64,000 nucleotides of DNA from Taxillus chinensis (GCA_023512835.1 CM042087.1:3072021-3136020), one strand, 5' to 3'; shown: positions 34,254-47,116, numbered from the stretch's first letter. A program made the numbers and translations. The notes: generated by a model from the letters alone, not told the origin.

Positions 34254-35756
34254 TGACAGACAAGATTTTTAGCCTCTCTAAAAGAGCTAGCTAATGTCGT
34301 TAAATCCCTCTTCAAAATAATAAATTCCCTAAGTTTGCACTAAAAGAATAGCGACAAGAAAGGGGTCGAACCCACAGGGATTAGCCTAGTTCTCTAGTTC
34401 TCAAATCAAAACACCCAATTACTCTTGTTCTATAAAATGTCTTGGCAAAAAGTTTTCTTTTTTAAACTAAAGATCTAATTTTTATTTGGTTTTCTGAATA
34501 AACAAAGAAAGTAAAGTGATTTTAGAATTAAGTTTCAAGGATTAAAAGCATCTAGGGTCACAATTTCACCTCCCTATGTTATCTCTACTGGTTCATGGTA
34601 TTAGGGTTGTCTGATTGAAAACATGCTAAACATAAGCCAAGGGCAACAAATGGTCATTGAGGTCCTTTTAAGAGTTGTATGCCAGAATGGTCATCTAAAC
34701 ACACAAACATGCAAAGCCAATAAATCATACTTGCAAAAGGATAATGATCACACCAATCACAAATAAGTTATGAATCTCAATCCGCCCCAGACTAGGGCTA
34801 AGAATACCAAGGTGTACATCCAAAGATAGAATTAAGAACAGATTCATAAAACATGTAAAACTTCAATCATCCAAACCCAATATTCATAAACACAGCAAAA
34901 CAACAAGGGGGCTACATTGCTCCCCTAGATTAAAAGAACTACTCACGCATGATTACAAGCAAAACCAAAGCAGAAAAGCTCAACATCTTCTTCTTGATCA
35001 CGCGCACAAGCAAAGCTTCAAATCTAGGCTCCAAAATCCGCGACGGTGCTGCGGCGAGGCTGCGACGGCTAGGTCAAGGAGCACCTCCAAGTCGTGGAGC
35101 CTCTCTCTCTCTCTAAAACGTGTAGGGGGGGTTAGGTCTGGCTAGCAAAGGCGTGGAGGCTTGTATTTATAGAGTTTGGATGGGCTTTGAGGTGTGTAAC
35201 CTAGCCCACTTGTCAAAACGGCGTAGTTTTGATAAGTAACACTCGAAACATTAAAAACTCTATCTTCTATCCACAATTTGGACTTGGGCCTTCAGGAACA
35301 AATGATCAGCATGGAAAAACGATTGGATCGGTCCAAAAATATCTCTGCACGCCAATTTGCACGTGATATGGTGAATTCACGTGCACCTCCAAATCAGCTC
35401 AAACTTCTCCCCAAGCTTCCTTGCATCATGTAGAGGCCTGAGAGGCAAAAATAGGCTTGCACGTGAATTGGGTGAATTCACGTTCAGCTCCAAATGCTCT
35501 GAAATTTCTGTGGTAGGTAGATGAAATCATTCTAAGAAACTTTTGTTCTTGCACGCAAATTGTTTGAGGCCATCTACTATGTCAAAAGTGAGGTCCAAAA
35601 CCTGCCAAAAACGGCTTAAAAACGCATGTATTTGCAACTAGCATCTTCCTAGGGGTTAGAGCAAATATATATGAAATATGAGGCAATAAGGCTCTAATCA
35701 TGCTCTTAAACATCCTAAATAAACACTAGAATAACGGCATAAAATGCACGTTATCA
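34254..35756 (-). repeat. B 5' LTR (1503 bp)
   Basis: Same limits and length as 22396-23898. TATA box (reverse) at 35164-35172, the AAAACGGCGTAGTTTT palindrome-like site at 35213-35232, and CACGTG dyads at 35359-35384 and 35459-35485. It differs from the 3' LTR most around 35045-35070, in a GACGG/GCTGCGG-rich stretch. Confidence 0.95.
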
Positions 35757-35761
35757 ATACT

Positions 35762-35830
35762 CCATTTTATTACTTGACCAGTGCACTTGCTGCAAAACCT
35801 ATAGACACAATTTATACGGGTCAAGTTTTT
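35762..35830 (+). repeat. C 5' LTR, second piece (69 bp)
   Basis: Continues the C LTR after B. It matches 53193-53261 and ends GTCAAGTTTTT, with the last T shared with the primer site. Confidence 0.9.
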
Positions 35831-36013
35831 GGCGCCGTTGCGGGGGAGGCAAGCCAAACGTTGTTAGGACTAAGTGACATTAGGTGCTTAAGTTTATTTG
35901 TGATCTGGATTTTTACTTTCTTGTAATTTTCTAGTACGGTGTTACTTGGTATTTCTTTGTTTTTGCTACTTTGCAGGGGTGCACCATAGGTGTTTGAGAA
36001 AATTCCTCTGTGT
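35830..36013 (+). other. C primer binding site and leader
   Basis: TGGCGCCGTTGCGGGG begins at 35830, complementary to the tRNA-Asp 3' end. A leader of about 170 bases precedes the first gag ATG. No other feature seen. Confidence 0.85.
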
Positions 36014-37660
36014 ATGCGTCACACTAGGGGTGAGTTATTACCATACGATCCCGAAATCGAACGGACATTGCAAGAGCAGCGAAGGGCTTAGAGGGTATTA
36101 GCTACAACTGAACAGCAGTTGGAAGGCTTACATACCTTGTGTGAAGAAATCATGGCTGAAAACAGAGCAAGAGAAGATCAGGGACACAACGGCTAAGGAG
36201 GTTATCAGCCGAGGACCTTCATAGATTATGCTAGACCTGTACTATCGGATGAGTATTCAGGCATTAGAAGGGTGCCGATCCAAGCAAATAACTTCGAGCT
36301 GAAGCCTGCGCTACTGCAGATGGTTAGGCAAGATGCATTCCGTGGCTCGGCACTAGATGATCCACACAACCATTTAGCGCGATTCTTGCAAATTTGCGAC
36401 ACCATCAAAATCAATGGAGTCTCGGATGACGCCATTAAGTTGCGACTCTTCCCGTTTTCACTGAAGGACCGAGCTCTCGGTTGGTTCCAGTCCTACCGTG
36501 GCAAGATACACACATGGGACCAAATGGTGGAGAAGTTTCTCTCCAAGTACTTTCCACCAACAAGAGTTATTCATTTAAGGAGCCAAATAAATTAATTCAC
36601 CCAGCATGGTGATGAGTCGCTATACGAGGCCTGGGAGCGATTCAAAGACTTGGTTAGGAGGTGTCCTAATCATAGCAGGCCAGAATGGTTACAAGTCGAA
36701 TCTTTTTATGTAGGTCTGCACGCAAATACAAGGAGCATGATAGATGCAGCCGCTGGGGGAGTGTTCATAATGATGGAGCCTTCTGCAGCAGTGGGGCTTA
36801 TAGAGCGAATGGCGTTGTCCAACTGCCAATGGTCCAATGACGGACGCCCTAGAGCTGAGTCGGTGGCTGCGGTATCAAATTCATCAAATTCAACTCAGTT
36901 CGATGAGTTGACAAGGAAGATGGAGTTACTGACAGAGCAAATGTCAGTGATGGCTGTTCGCATGGAGGGCAGAACGGAACAACCCAAGGCAGTTACTGAA
37001 GACGCTGTTGCAGCCCAGCTATACGAAGAAGCCCAATATGTTGGGAATCAAGGTGGAGGATTCCAGAGACAATTTCAGAATCCAAATCAGTACCAGAATC
37101 TTCCTCAGCCCAACAACTTCCAGAATTAGGGAGGACCTCAACAATTTCAACAATAGCCTTACTTATGGCAAAGGCAGAATAAGGTCCTTACTACTGGAGC
37201 AGCACAGTATGGAGAACATTCTCAGCCACAACTTCCTCCTGGGTTCCAGAAGATGCCCCAACAGAAGGAGGAAGACAAAGAGAAGGCAAAGGATGAAGAG
37301 ATGTGGAACTTCTTTTATCAATTTGCTAAGCAAGCAACTGACAGAATGAGTAAGGGGGAGACGAGGATTGAGTCCCTTACCACTTCTGTCTAGGATCTTG
37401 GAGCGGCTATGAAGAATATAGAGCAGCAAATTGGCCAGCTAGCAAATGCAGTTAGGCCATCTTCATCAAACACTTTTCCCAGCAATACGGAGGTCAACCC
37501 AAGGGAGCAATGCAAAGCTATAATGCTTAGAAGTGGGAAAGAACTACCAGCTGGAGAGAAGAAAATCGAGCCAAACAAGGAGGAGTCGGAACAGCACACC
37601 CAGGAGGAAGCTAAAGAAGGAGATGCTGAGTAGCGTAAGGACCAGAAAGAAAAGGTTGGG
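36014..37660 (+). pseudogene. C gag with in-frame TAG/TAA codons
   Basis: Starts at ATG 36014 (MRHTRGELLPYDPEIER). One reading frame runs to about 37660, broken only by stops at 36089, 36194, 36593, 37127, 37154, 37391 and 37631, mostly where CAG or CAA would be expected (for example in Gln-rich stretches). Capsid blocks: FELKPALLQMVRQDAFRGSA, IKLRLFPFSLKDRALGWFQS, WDQMVEKFLSKYFPPTRVIH and YEAWERFKDLVRRCPNHSRP. The C-terminal part has a Gln/Asn-rich tract (FQNPNQYQNLPQPNNFQN) and ends EVNPREQCKAIMLRSGK. No zinc knuckle is seen. Confidence 0.9.
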
Positions 37661-38475
37661 AGTAGTCAATTGACAGCCCGTCAGCCTGAAGTTAGCTCTC
37701 CCATTCCATATAAACCTCCTATGCCGTATCCTCAAAGGCTGAGGAAAAAGAAATTAGATGCTCAGTTCCAGAAATTTTTAGATGTATTCAAGAAGCTGGA
37801 GGTGAACATCCCATTCATAGAAGCCTTGGAACAGATGCCTGGATATGTCAAATTTTTAAAGGATCTACTGTCCAAGAGGAGAAGCTACACTGATTGTGAG
37901 ATAGTGGCTCTCACAAATGACATCAGTGTAGTGGTGCAGCACAAGCTACCACCCAAGCTTAAAGATCTGGGTAGTTTCACTCTGACCTGCACCATTGGCA
38001 CCTCGCAATTGGAGCAAGCCCTATGTGATTTAGGGGCGAGTATAAATCTGATGCCAATGTCCATCTATCGGCGACTGGGCTTGACTGGAATAAAGCCCAC
38101 TTCCATATCTTTACAATTTAATGATCGCTCGATAGGAAAGCCGGCAGGCATCATTGAAGATGTTTTAATCAAGGTGGATCACTTTATCTTCCCAGTGGAC
38201 TTTGTTGTTTTGGAAATGGAGGAAGATAGAGTCCAATTGTTTCTTGGAAGGCCATTCCTGAGTACCGGAAGGGCCTTGATCGATGTAAACTCAGGGGAGT
38301 TGACACTGCGTGTGGATGAAGACGCAGTGGTGTTCAACATGGAGCGTTCGATGCGCAAGGCGAATGATCATTCCAACTGCTATTGGATTGATCAGATTGC
38401 TGAATTCGTGGACAGCCACTTCGAAGAAAGCTTGATCACTGAAAGCTTGGATCACGAATTGCAGCAGGTGGATTT
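37661..38475 (+). pseudogene. C aspartic protease domain of gag-pol
   Basis: Same frame as gag. KKLEVNIPFIEALEQMPGYV leads into the protease: LEQALCDLGASINLMPMSIY (active site D-L-G-A), GIIEDVLIKVDHFIFPVDFV and VQLFLGRPFL. A conserved tail (ELTLRVDEDAVVFNMERSMR) and an acidic linker follow. The open stretch is 344 residues, ending after a frame change near 38500. This is the best preserved protease in the window. Confidence 0.9.
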
Positions 38476-40120
38476 TGCTGAGGCGGAACCGGAAGAGACT
38501 TATGAAGTCTCGAAAGACCAAACGAGCAAGGCCTTCCTCAATCGAATCCTCGGCAATCACGGAACCCTTGCCGGTTCGAAGCAACTCCCCGGAACATCTG
38601 AGGTACGAGTTTTTGGATACACAAGGGTGTTACCCTGTGATAGTAGCTGCATCCTTAACAGTAGAAGAAACCAGACAGCTACTAGAAGTCTTAAGGGAGC
38701 ATAAGCAGGCCCTGGGGTGGTCTCTGGATGATATAAAAGGCATAAGTCCAGCAGTCTGCATGCACAAGATATTGATAGAGGAGTCTTATACTCCTACTAT
38801 AGAGCACCAACGCAGGCTTAATCCTACAATGAAGGAAGTCATTGGCAAGGAGATTCTGAAGTGGAGGATAGCGGGCATCATATATGCCATTTCAGATAGC
38901 TCCTAGGTTAGTCCAGTGCAAGTGGTTCCCAAGAAGGGCGGCATGACAGTGATATGCAATGAGAAGAACGAGCTTATTCCATCCCGTACAGTGACCGGGT
39001 GGCACGTGTGCATCGACTACCGCAAGCTGAATAAAGCCACTCGTAAGGACCACTTTCCGTTACCTTTCATTGATTAAATGCTAGATCAGTTAGCTGGCTA
39101 CCCGTATTATTGTTTTCTGGACGGTTATTCCGTATACAACCAGATAGCAGTTGCCCCGGAGGATCAAGAGAAGACTACATTCACGTGCCCTTTTGGCACA
39201 TATGCTTTCAGGCGTATGCCATTTGGTCTCTGCAATGCACCTGCTACTTTCCAGAGGTGTATGATGGCAATTTTTCAAGGGTTAGTGGAGGACATTATGG
39301 AAGTCTTTATGGATGACTTCTCAGTATTTGGTTCATCTTTTTCCATCTGCCTTAGAAATCTGGAAACCGTGTTGATCCGATGCAAGGAAAAGGACCTGGT
39401 TTTGAACTGGGAGAAGTGTCACTTTATGGTCAAGGAAGGAGTCGTCCTTGGGCATAGAGTGTCCGCAGCTGGGTTGGAAGTAGATAGAGCAAAGATCTCC
39501 ACCATTGAGAGTCTACCTCCTCCCACTAATGTGAAGGGCATCCGGAGCTTTCTGGGTCATGCAGGGTTTTATTGGCGGTTCATCAAAGATTTCTCAAAAA
39601 TTGCCAAGCCCCTAAGCATGCTTTTAGAGAAGGATGTTCCTTTCGTATTTTCGGAAGACTGCCTTCAGGCCTTTACAGTGCTGAAAGAGAAGCTCAGTTC
39701 AGCACCGGTGATAGTAGCTCCAGACTGGTTGCAACCCTTTGAGCTGATGTGTGATGCGAGTGACTTTGCAGTTGGAGCGGTGCTTGGGCAGAAACAGGAC
39801 AAGGTTTTCAAGGCAATATATTATGCCAGTCGCACACTCAATGAGGCCCAACTCAATTACACCACTACAGAGAAGGAGTTACTTGCTGTGGTGTTTGCTT
39901 GTGATAAGTTTCGGTCATATCTTTTAGGCACTAAGGTCATTATTTACACCGACCACGCTGCCTTGAGATACTTGTTCAGCAAGAAGGATGCGAAACCCAG
40001 GTTGATCAGATGGGTTTGTTACTCCAAGAGTTTGATCTGGAGATTAAAGACTTGAAGGGGACTTCCAACACTGTGGCAGACTATTTGTCAAGGCTGGAGC
40101 TAGGGGAAGGTAGTGCGTAA
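38475..40120 (+). pseudogene. C reverse transcriptase and RNase H
   Basis: A single frame apart from the entry shift near 38500, with a TAG at 38904 and a TAA at 39075 replacing an expected Trp and Gln. [82 protein letters not shown], catalytic [11 protein letters not shown]. RNase [54 protein letters not shown]. After a frame change near 40020 the tether (VADYLSRLE) follows. 325 residues are open at 39078-40055. Confidence 0.92.
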
Positions 40121-40139
40121 GGTGCTACTATTTCTGACA

Positions 40140-41463
40140 CCTTCCCTGATGAGCAGCTCTTTGTAGCTGAAGCAAAGACGCCATGGTTTGCTGATATAGT
40201 GAACTACCATGCATGTGACTTTGTACCTACCGAGTTCACTTATCAGGAAAAGAAGAGGTTCCTCTTTAATGCAAGAAGATACATTTGGGATGAGCCTGTT
40301 CTATACAGGCAATGTGCTGATCAGATCATCAGAAAATGTGTGCCAGAAGAGGAAGTGGACAGCATACTGAAGCATTGTCATTCATCTGACTATGCTGGCC
40401 ATTTAGGAGTGCAAAGAACGGTGGCAAAGATCCTACAAAGCGGGTTTTACTGGCCAACCATCTTCAAGGACACATACACCTTTGTTAAGTCATGTGATCA
40501 GTGTCAAAGAACAGAGGAATTGCAAGGAAGCAAGAGATGCCCCAAACTGGCATTATGCCAGTAGAACTTTTTGACATATGGGGAATCGATTTCATGGGAC
40601 CTTTCCCACCATCAGATGGATTTTCTTACATCCTTCTGGATGTTGATTACCTCTCGAAGTGGGTTGAAGCTATACCCACTAGGAAGAATGATGCTCAAGT
40701 GGTTACCAAGTTCCTTCGCCGCAACATATTCAGCAGGTTTGGAACACCTAGAGCAATTATCAGTGATGAAGGGAGTCACTTCTGCAATAAGCTTTTCGAC
40801 AAGCTCTTAAACAAATATGGTGTTCAACATAGGCGCACCTTAGCCTATCATCCACAAGCAAACGGTCAAGATGAAGTCTCAAACCGTGAGATCAAGCACA
40901 TTTTGGAAAAAACAGTGGGAGGCAACCGAAAAGATTGGTCTCTAAAACTTGATGAGGCGTTGTGGACTTACCGCACAGCATTCAAAACGCCCATTGGAAT
41001 GTCTCCTTATCGTCTATTGTACAGAAAGGCCTGCCACTTCCCTGTTGAATTGGAACACAAGGCATTTTGGGCAGTTAAAAAGCTGAATATGGATCCCAAT
41101 GTTGCTGCTGAACTACGATTGCACCAACTAAATGAGTTGGAGGAATTTCGCTTCAATGCCTATGAGAGTGCTAAGCTGTACAAGGAGAGGTCTAAGCTCA
41201 GACATGATAAGAAGATCAGCCCCTCTACTGTTGAACCAGGGCAGAAGGTGCTTCTCTTTAATTGCAGAATTAAACTCTTCCCTGGAAAGCTGCGATCTAA
41301 GTAGATGGGACCTTATACTGTTATAAAGGTTTTCCCATATGGCAGTGTTGAAATCCAATCAACCTCTGGACAAATATTCAAAGTAAATGGTCAGCGTGTG
41401 AAGCCTTACTACATTCAGGACCATGTTAAGGAGGTTGATCATTTCACTCTAAGCACAACTTGA
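40140..41463 (+). pseudogene. C integrase
   Basis: Zinc finger [23 protein letters not shown] and CDQCQR (40199-40564). A frame change near 40510 leads to the core (40501-41304): [11 protein letters not shown] (Asp), [20 protein letters not shown] (Asp), [20 protein letters not shown] (Glu), then FPGKLRSK followed by TAG at 41302 where Trp is expected. After the stop the C-terminal MGPYTVIKVFPYGSVEI (GPY module) continues to TGA at 41461-41463. It would insert the element cDNA. Confidence 0.9.
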
Positions 41464-41968
41464 CAGAGGGGACGGTCAAGCTAAAGACCTAAACTCAGCG
41501 CTTCATGGGAGGCAACCCATGGTGATTTCTTTTCCTTTTTATTTTATTTTATTTTATTGGGATTTTTTTTATTGTATGCTTTAACCCATAGTCTGTAGGG
41601 AGTGCATATATGTTTTGTTTTAACTTTTATTTGCAGCATTTGAACCAGGGCCTAGGCCCAAATTCCTTGATGGAGCTTATTTCTGCTTGGGCTTACTTGG
41701 GCCTGTGTATCAGAACTTTAGATAACTTTTCTAAGGCCCACATCCAAGCCCAGTTGAATTAAATCAGAGGGGCCCACTCCAATCTATTACCAAACCAAGG
41801 AGATGAAGTTAAGGATTATGAGATGGTATTTTGGGCCCACTAACTGACACGTTTTTGTCCTTGGGAGATGGGCTACTACTCTGTCAAATTTCAACAATGT
41901 TGGGCTTCATTAAGGGTGTCAACCAGCTTGCCCGTGAGAAGGCGTTTTTCACGTGCACATGTATATTG
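41464..41968 (+). other. C noncoding region after integrase, up to D
   Basis: No gene. It starts with CTCAGCGCTTCATGGG and a GGCAACCC motif. It is T-rich at 41520-41580, then a GGCCCA-rich stretch (41650-41830). The last part holds the first CACGTG unit (41930-41957, CCGTGAGAAGG facing CACGTGC). This belongs to the array continued after D at 47540. Confidence 0.7.
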
Positions 41969-42354
41969 TGTCACGGACCGAGGCTTATCCTAGCATACTT
42001 AGGCCATTTTGGGGTATTTCCCCTTTGTAAAGTGTTGTACTTAGCTTATAGAGTAAGTTGTAGAGATTTTAGATTTCGATCATATATGATGTCTCCTGGC
42101 GACATAGCCAGGAAAAGTGTTAACATCTATATGTAGGGGAGTGATGTTGTAAAGCTTTCAAGCAATCAATACAATCGTTTGTTGCCTTCGTTTAAATCGA
42201 TCTTCCGCTAAGCGCTTCCCTACACAATTGCTTTACAACGGATCGATGGGTTCCGATCCAAATACGACGAGTTAGGCTGACCTAGCGTTCCTTCGTACGG
42301 GTGGGAACTAGGTGCCGCACGGGTTAAGCCGCTATAAAGGCTGACCCCATGACA
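41969..42354 (+). repeat. D 5' LTR (386 bp)
   Basis: Begins TGTCACGGACCGAGG and ends CCATGACA. Nearly identical to 47095-47479. A TATA candidate is not obvious; TCATATATGATG (about 42079-42090) is the closest. Contains CTATATGTAG near 42127. Confidence 0.95.
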
Positions 42355-43650
42355 AGTGGTATCGAGCACGGTTGGTGCCAAAGTTCGGTGGAACAATCAA
42401 AACTTCGAGACGGTGCAAAAATGACAAACGGAGGATCTGTTGTTATTAGTGGTGGCGACCACGAAGGCCGCGACAAGGGGCACCACGCTAAGGAACGGAG
42501 GAGAGATAAGTCCGTTTCGAGGGAAACATGTCCGCTGGAGAGTCGGCTAGCCAAATTGGAGTTGGCGTTAGCCGAACGGATGGAGGTGGTCGAGGAGCAC
42601 ACCGAAAGCATCGAAAAGCTGGACTCGAGAGGGTGAGGAAAGCTATGGGAGGATGCAAGGGCTTCTCAACTCCGTCATGGACGACATGAACTCTCGATTT
42701 GAGGGCTTGAAGGGTTCTCTCATGTCCCAAATCCTGGCGATGCAAGAGGAAATCAAAGAGATCAAGGCGGATTGGTCTCTCTGTAAGATGGCGGTCACCC
42801 AAGGTGGCGTTGGCGGCCATTCCAGCTCCAAAATCGACGTGCCAAAGCCTAAGACCTATGTTGGGTCAAGGAATGCGAGGGAGTTAGACAACTTCCTCCT
42901 GGACCATGGAGCAAGACTTCGATGCCTTGAACATTGTCGACGAGGCAAAGAAGGTGAAGACCGCTCCACTATACTTAGTCGATTCGGCTATGGTGTGGTG
43001 GAGGCGACGATATGCCGATAAGGAGTGCGGCCTATGTATTATTGACAATTGGGCGGATTTCAAGCGGGAGATCAAGGCCCAATTCTATCCCCCGAACGCG
43101 GAGGACGAGTCCGGGCGAAACTTCGGCGCCTTACCCACAAAGGCACGGTGCGGGAGTACGTCCGTGAATTTTCCGAGCTAATATTGGAGATCCCGGATAT
43201 GTCCGCGAAGGATTCACTATTTTCCTTCATGGACGGATTGCAACAATGGGCGAAATTGGAGCCGCAGCGGAGAAATGTGCAGGACCTGGCATCGGCCATG
43301 GCGGTGGCCGAATCACTCATCGAATACAAGAAGCCAGGAGAAAACCACCAGTTCTTCATCGACTTCCAAGGCGAACAGGTTCCACAAGGAGAAACGTGGG
43401 GGGAGACAACCGGAGTGAAGGAAAAGGGAGACCCTTCCAACCATCTAAGGACTTTCGCCCAAAACAATTCGCGAATAGTTCCAAGGACGGGGGAGAAGCC
43501 AAGGATCTCCTGTTTCCTTTGTGAAGGCCCTCACAAGGCGTTCGAGTGCCCGAAGCGCTCCAAGCTCTCCGCAATGATCAATGAAGACGAAGGAGGAGAC
43601 GCGAGGGATCCAAGACTTGGTTCCTTGCAACTCCTAAATGCAATCAAGGC
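42355..43650 (+). pseudogene. D primer site and gag, frameshifted
   Basis: The primer site TGGTATCGAGCA (42357-42368) lies two bases after the LTR. Gag starts in the region of 42421 (MTNGGSVVISGGDHEGRD) and has a coiled stretch (LAKLELALAERMEVVEEHTE), then a frame change near 42636. MNSRFEGLKGSLMSQILAMQ, RELDNFL and, in another frame, AMVWWRRRYADKECGLCIID and FKREIKAQFYPPN (42906-43110) follow. After another change come VREYVREFSELILEIPDMSA, FMDGLQQWAKLEPQRRNVQD and the knuckle CFLCEGPHKAFECPKR (43510-43557). Three frame changes in about 1.2 kb. Confidence 0.88.
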
Positions 43651-44225
43651 GAAGGTGGAGGTGCCACCATCCGGACGACGGAAGGGGCGCATGTACGTGC
43701 TCGCTAAGGCCAACAACCTTGAAACTAAGGCCTTGGTGGACACGGGTGCGACCAACAACTTCATCAAGGTTGAAGAAGCTCGTAGAGCTGGGGATAGTCT
43801 ACAAGGAAGAGAAAGGGCTGGCCGAAAGCGGTGAACTCCGGTGCCAGTCCAATCCATGGCGTGGCTCGAGGCGTCGAGCTAAGTATTGGCGAGTGGAGAG
43901 GCAAAGTGAATCTCTCCGTGGTGTCGATGGACGACTATCCCATGGTGCTGGGGATGGAGTTCGTTGACCAGGTGCGGGCAATTCCAATTCCTAGCACCAA
44001 CACCATGTGCTTCATGGACGAGGGGAAAACGTGCATGGTGAAGGTAATGCGGGAAGAAGAGCTCAAGGCAAGGTCTCTTTTGGCGCTCCAACTGTCTAAA
44101 GGAGTTAAGCGACGGGAGCCAACCTTCATTGCTATGGTGAAGGAAGGATGCCCAAGTGTTGGGGAGGAGCCCCCAACGGAAGTGAAGACGGTCCTTGAAG
44201 AGTTTGGGGACGTTATGCCACCCGA
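43651..44225 (+). pseudogene. D aspartic protease region
   Basis: ALVDTGATNNFIKVEEARR carries the D-T-G-A active site (43733-43790). A frame change near 43790-43835 follows. [20 protein letters not shown] and [14 protein letters not shown] (the LGM motif of the second protease half) continue at 43870-43970, then the linker to RT ([20 protein letters not shown]). Confidence 0.88.
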
Positions 44226-45560
44226 ACTCCCCAAACAACTTCCACCGAAGCGGGAGGTGGACCACAAGATCGAGCTAGAGGCCGGTGCAAGGCCTCCTGG
44301 CTGCGGTGCCCTATCGGATGGCACCACCGGAGTTGGAGGAACTCGGAAACAACTAAAGGACTTGTTGGATGCCGGATTCATTCGGCCATCCAAAGCGCCA
44401 TTTGGAGCACCGGTGTTGTTCCAAAGGAAGCACGATGGGTCGATGCGGCTGTGCATTGACTATAGGGCGCTGAACAAGATAACGGTGAAGAACAGCTACC
44501 CCATCCCACTTATATCCGACCTCTTTGATCAACTTGGTGCTGCGAGATGGTTCTCAAAGCTAGACTTGCGGTCGGGATATTGGCAAGTGCGGATAGCCGA
44601 AGGTGATGAGGCAAAGACGGCGTGCGTCACAAGATATGGCTCTTACGAGTTCTTGGTGATGCCCTTTGGCCTCACAAACGCCCTGCCACATTTGTACGTT
44701 GATGAACCGGATCTTCCAACCATACTTGGATAGATTCGTCGTGGTATACCTTGACGACATTGTCGTCTATAGCAAAACGTTGGAGGAACACAAGGCACAC
44801 CTACGGCGGGTTTTCCAAATCTTAAGGGAGAACCAACTCTTTGTGAAGAAGGAGAAATGTGACTTTGCGAAGAAGGAGGTGCCCTTCTTGGGTCACATCA
44901 TTGGCGGCGGCAAGTTGAAGATGGATAACAAGAAAGTGTTAGCCATCAAGGAATGGGAGACGCCCAAGAAAGTCCCTGAAATGCGTTCCTTCCTTGGCTT
45001 GGTTAACTACTATAGAAGATTCATCCACGGCTATTCCCACATTGCCGCACCCTTGACGGAACTATTAAAGAAGAGCAAGACTTGGGTGTGGGATGATGCT
45101 TGCCGAGAGGCATTTGAGAAGTTGAAGCAAGCCGTGACAAACGGACCGGTGATGGCACTGCCGGACCATACAAAGCCTTATGAAGTTCACACGAATGCTT
45201 CGAGACTTTGCCATCGGTGGAGTTCTAATGCAGGATGGGCATCCTGTAGCATATGAGAGCCGAAAACTTAATGGCACCGAACGGAGGTACGCGGTGCATG
45301 AAAAGGAGATGACGGCCGTTATGCATTGCCTTCGGGTGTGGAGGCATTATTTGCTAGGGTCCAAGTTCGTGGTGAAGACGGACAATATTGCTACGAGTTA
45401 TTTTCTAACTCAAAGGAACTTAACTCCGAAGCAAGCACGGTGGCAAGGACTCCTAGCGGAATTCGACTTTGTGCTCGAGTACAAACCGGGCACAAATAAT
45501 GTGGTGGCCGATGCACTAAGTCGAAAGGCGGAACTCGCGACCATTAGCCAACCACAATTC
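44226..45560 (+). pseudogene. D reverse transcriptase and RNase H, frameshifted
   Basis: [73 protein letters not shown], then after a frame change near 44690 the catalytic VVYLDDIVVYSKT and FLGHIIGGGK, thumb RSFLGLVNYYRRFIHGYSHI. Two compensating indels scramble about 20 residues at 44290-44345. RNase H: the first Asp region reads HTNAS (expected Asp replaced by Asn) at about 45187-45200, followed by an inserted base, then GGVLMQDGHPVAYESRKLNG, HEKEMTAVMHCLRVWRHYLL and KTDNIATSYF. The tether VVADALSRKAE ends near 45533. Confidence 0.9.
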
Positions 45561-47116
45561 CCCCCTGGTGGACAAAGCGAAGGAAGGAATGGAGCACGAT
45601 CCATTAGCCAAGTCCTTGGTGGAATGCGTCAAAGCCGGGAAGACGCGGCGATTTTGGCTAAAGGATGACTTGCTCCATACTCGAGGGGAACGGGTGTACG
45701 TTCCTAAATGGGGAAGTTTGAGGAGAGACATCCTCAAAGAATGTCATGACTCGCGGTGGGCTAGCCATCCCGGAGTCGATCGTACCTTGGCGTTGGTGGA
45801 AAGGAGTTACTACCGGCCTCAACTTTACGAGGACGTCCAAGTGTACGTGAGGACTTGTCTTGTGTGCCAACAAGACAAGATAGAGAATCGGCAGTCGGCG
45901 GGACTGTTAGAACCTCTGCCTACTCCGGAAAGACCTTGGGAAAGTGTTTCGATGGACTTCATTGTTTGTCTCCCAAGATCCGAAGGATGCGGTACGATCA
46001 TTGTGGTGGTCGACCGATTCTCTAAGTATGGAGTTTTCATTCCAGCTCCGAAGGACTGCACGGCAGACGACACGGCCCGACTATTCTTCAAGTATGTGGT
46101 GAAGTACTGGGGCATTCCAAAGACGATTGTGAGTGATCGGGACTCACGATTCACTGGGCGGTTTTGGACCAGGCTGTTCCAGATAATGGGTTCGGACTTA
46201 AACTTTTCAACAAGTTTTCACCCACAAACGACGGCCAAACCGAACGTGTCAATGGCTTATTGGAGAGTATTTGAGGCACTACGTGAGTGCCAACCAAAGA
46301 GATTGGGCCAAGTTGTTGGACATAGCCCAATTCTCATATAACTTGCAGAAGAGCGAGTCCACGAACGAAAGTCCGTTCGAACTCGCAACTGGGCAGCAAC
46401 CATTGACGCCTACTTCCATCACTCGGGGGTACACTGGAAAGAGCCCCGCGGCGTTCAAGTTTGCAAAAGGATGGCATGAACAGACGGATCTGGCCAGGGC
46501 ATACTTGCACAAGGCGGCGAAGAAGATGAAGAAGTGGGCGGATCAACAAAGGAGGCCCTTGGAATTTCAGGAAGGAGACATGGTGATGCTCAAACTCCTT
46601 CCGCGCCAAACCAAAGCACTCAGACAATTGCATAAGGGTTTGGTGCGCCGATATAAGGGGCCTTTCAAAGTACTTAAGAGAGTTGGGAAGGTCTCATACA
46701 AACTGGACCTCCCGACTAGCTTACAAAGGCATCCGGTGTTCCACGTTAGTTTGCTCAAGCCTTACCACGAAGACTTGGAAGATACGAGCGGACAACGGGC
46801 GGTGCGGACACCAACAGCATCAACGGGCAAGACCTACGATAAAGAGATAGAGAAAATCCACTCTCGTAGAGTCGTGCCAAGAAAGGGCGTAGATCCAAGC
46901 CGGGTGGAGTACTACGTCCAATGGAAGAACAGGCCGGTTGAAGAGGCAAGCTGGGAGAAGGAAGAGGATCTAGGGCAATTCTCCAAAGAGATTGAAGAGT
47001 ACCGGGAAGAAACCGAACGCTACATCCAGCAGTTCGACGAGTTCGAGGAAGCCGAAGACGCAACGAGGACGCTGCGAAATCGGGTGGGGGAGAATGTCAC
47101 GGACCGAGGCTTATCC
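45561..47116 (+). pseudogene. D integrase with GPY/F module and chromodomain
   Basis: Zinc finger HDSRWASHPGVDRTL and CLVCQQDK; core VSMDFIVCLPRSEGCGTIIV and VSDRDSRFTGRFW (45568-46200). Two frame changes at about 46220-46275 hit the HPQT...Glu block. FSYNLQKSESTNESPFELAT, RRYKGPFKVLKRVGKVSYKL (GPF) and FHVSLLKPYHED continue at 46271-46790. The chromodomain is clear: KIHSRRVVPRK, VEYYVQWKNRPVEEASWEKE, DLGQFSKEIEEY (46850-47010). Chromodomains of this type bind modified histone tails in chromoviruses by general knowledge. Confidence 0.92.

Larger units (their letters stand above)
22396..35756 (-). mobile_element. Element B: complete-length Athila-like Ty3/gypsy element, 13361 bp
   Basis: Two LTRs of 1503 bp each, a tRNA-Asp primer site (34235-34250), gag, protease, RT/RNase H and integrase (28676-33950, minus), an internal promoter region, a third ORF with Ulp1-like end (25432-27826), a 3' noncoding region and a perfect ATACT target duplication. 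The LTR pair differs at about 15 places by eye, half of them indels. The coding regions carry many frameshifts, so B is not autonomous as read. Confidence 0.92.
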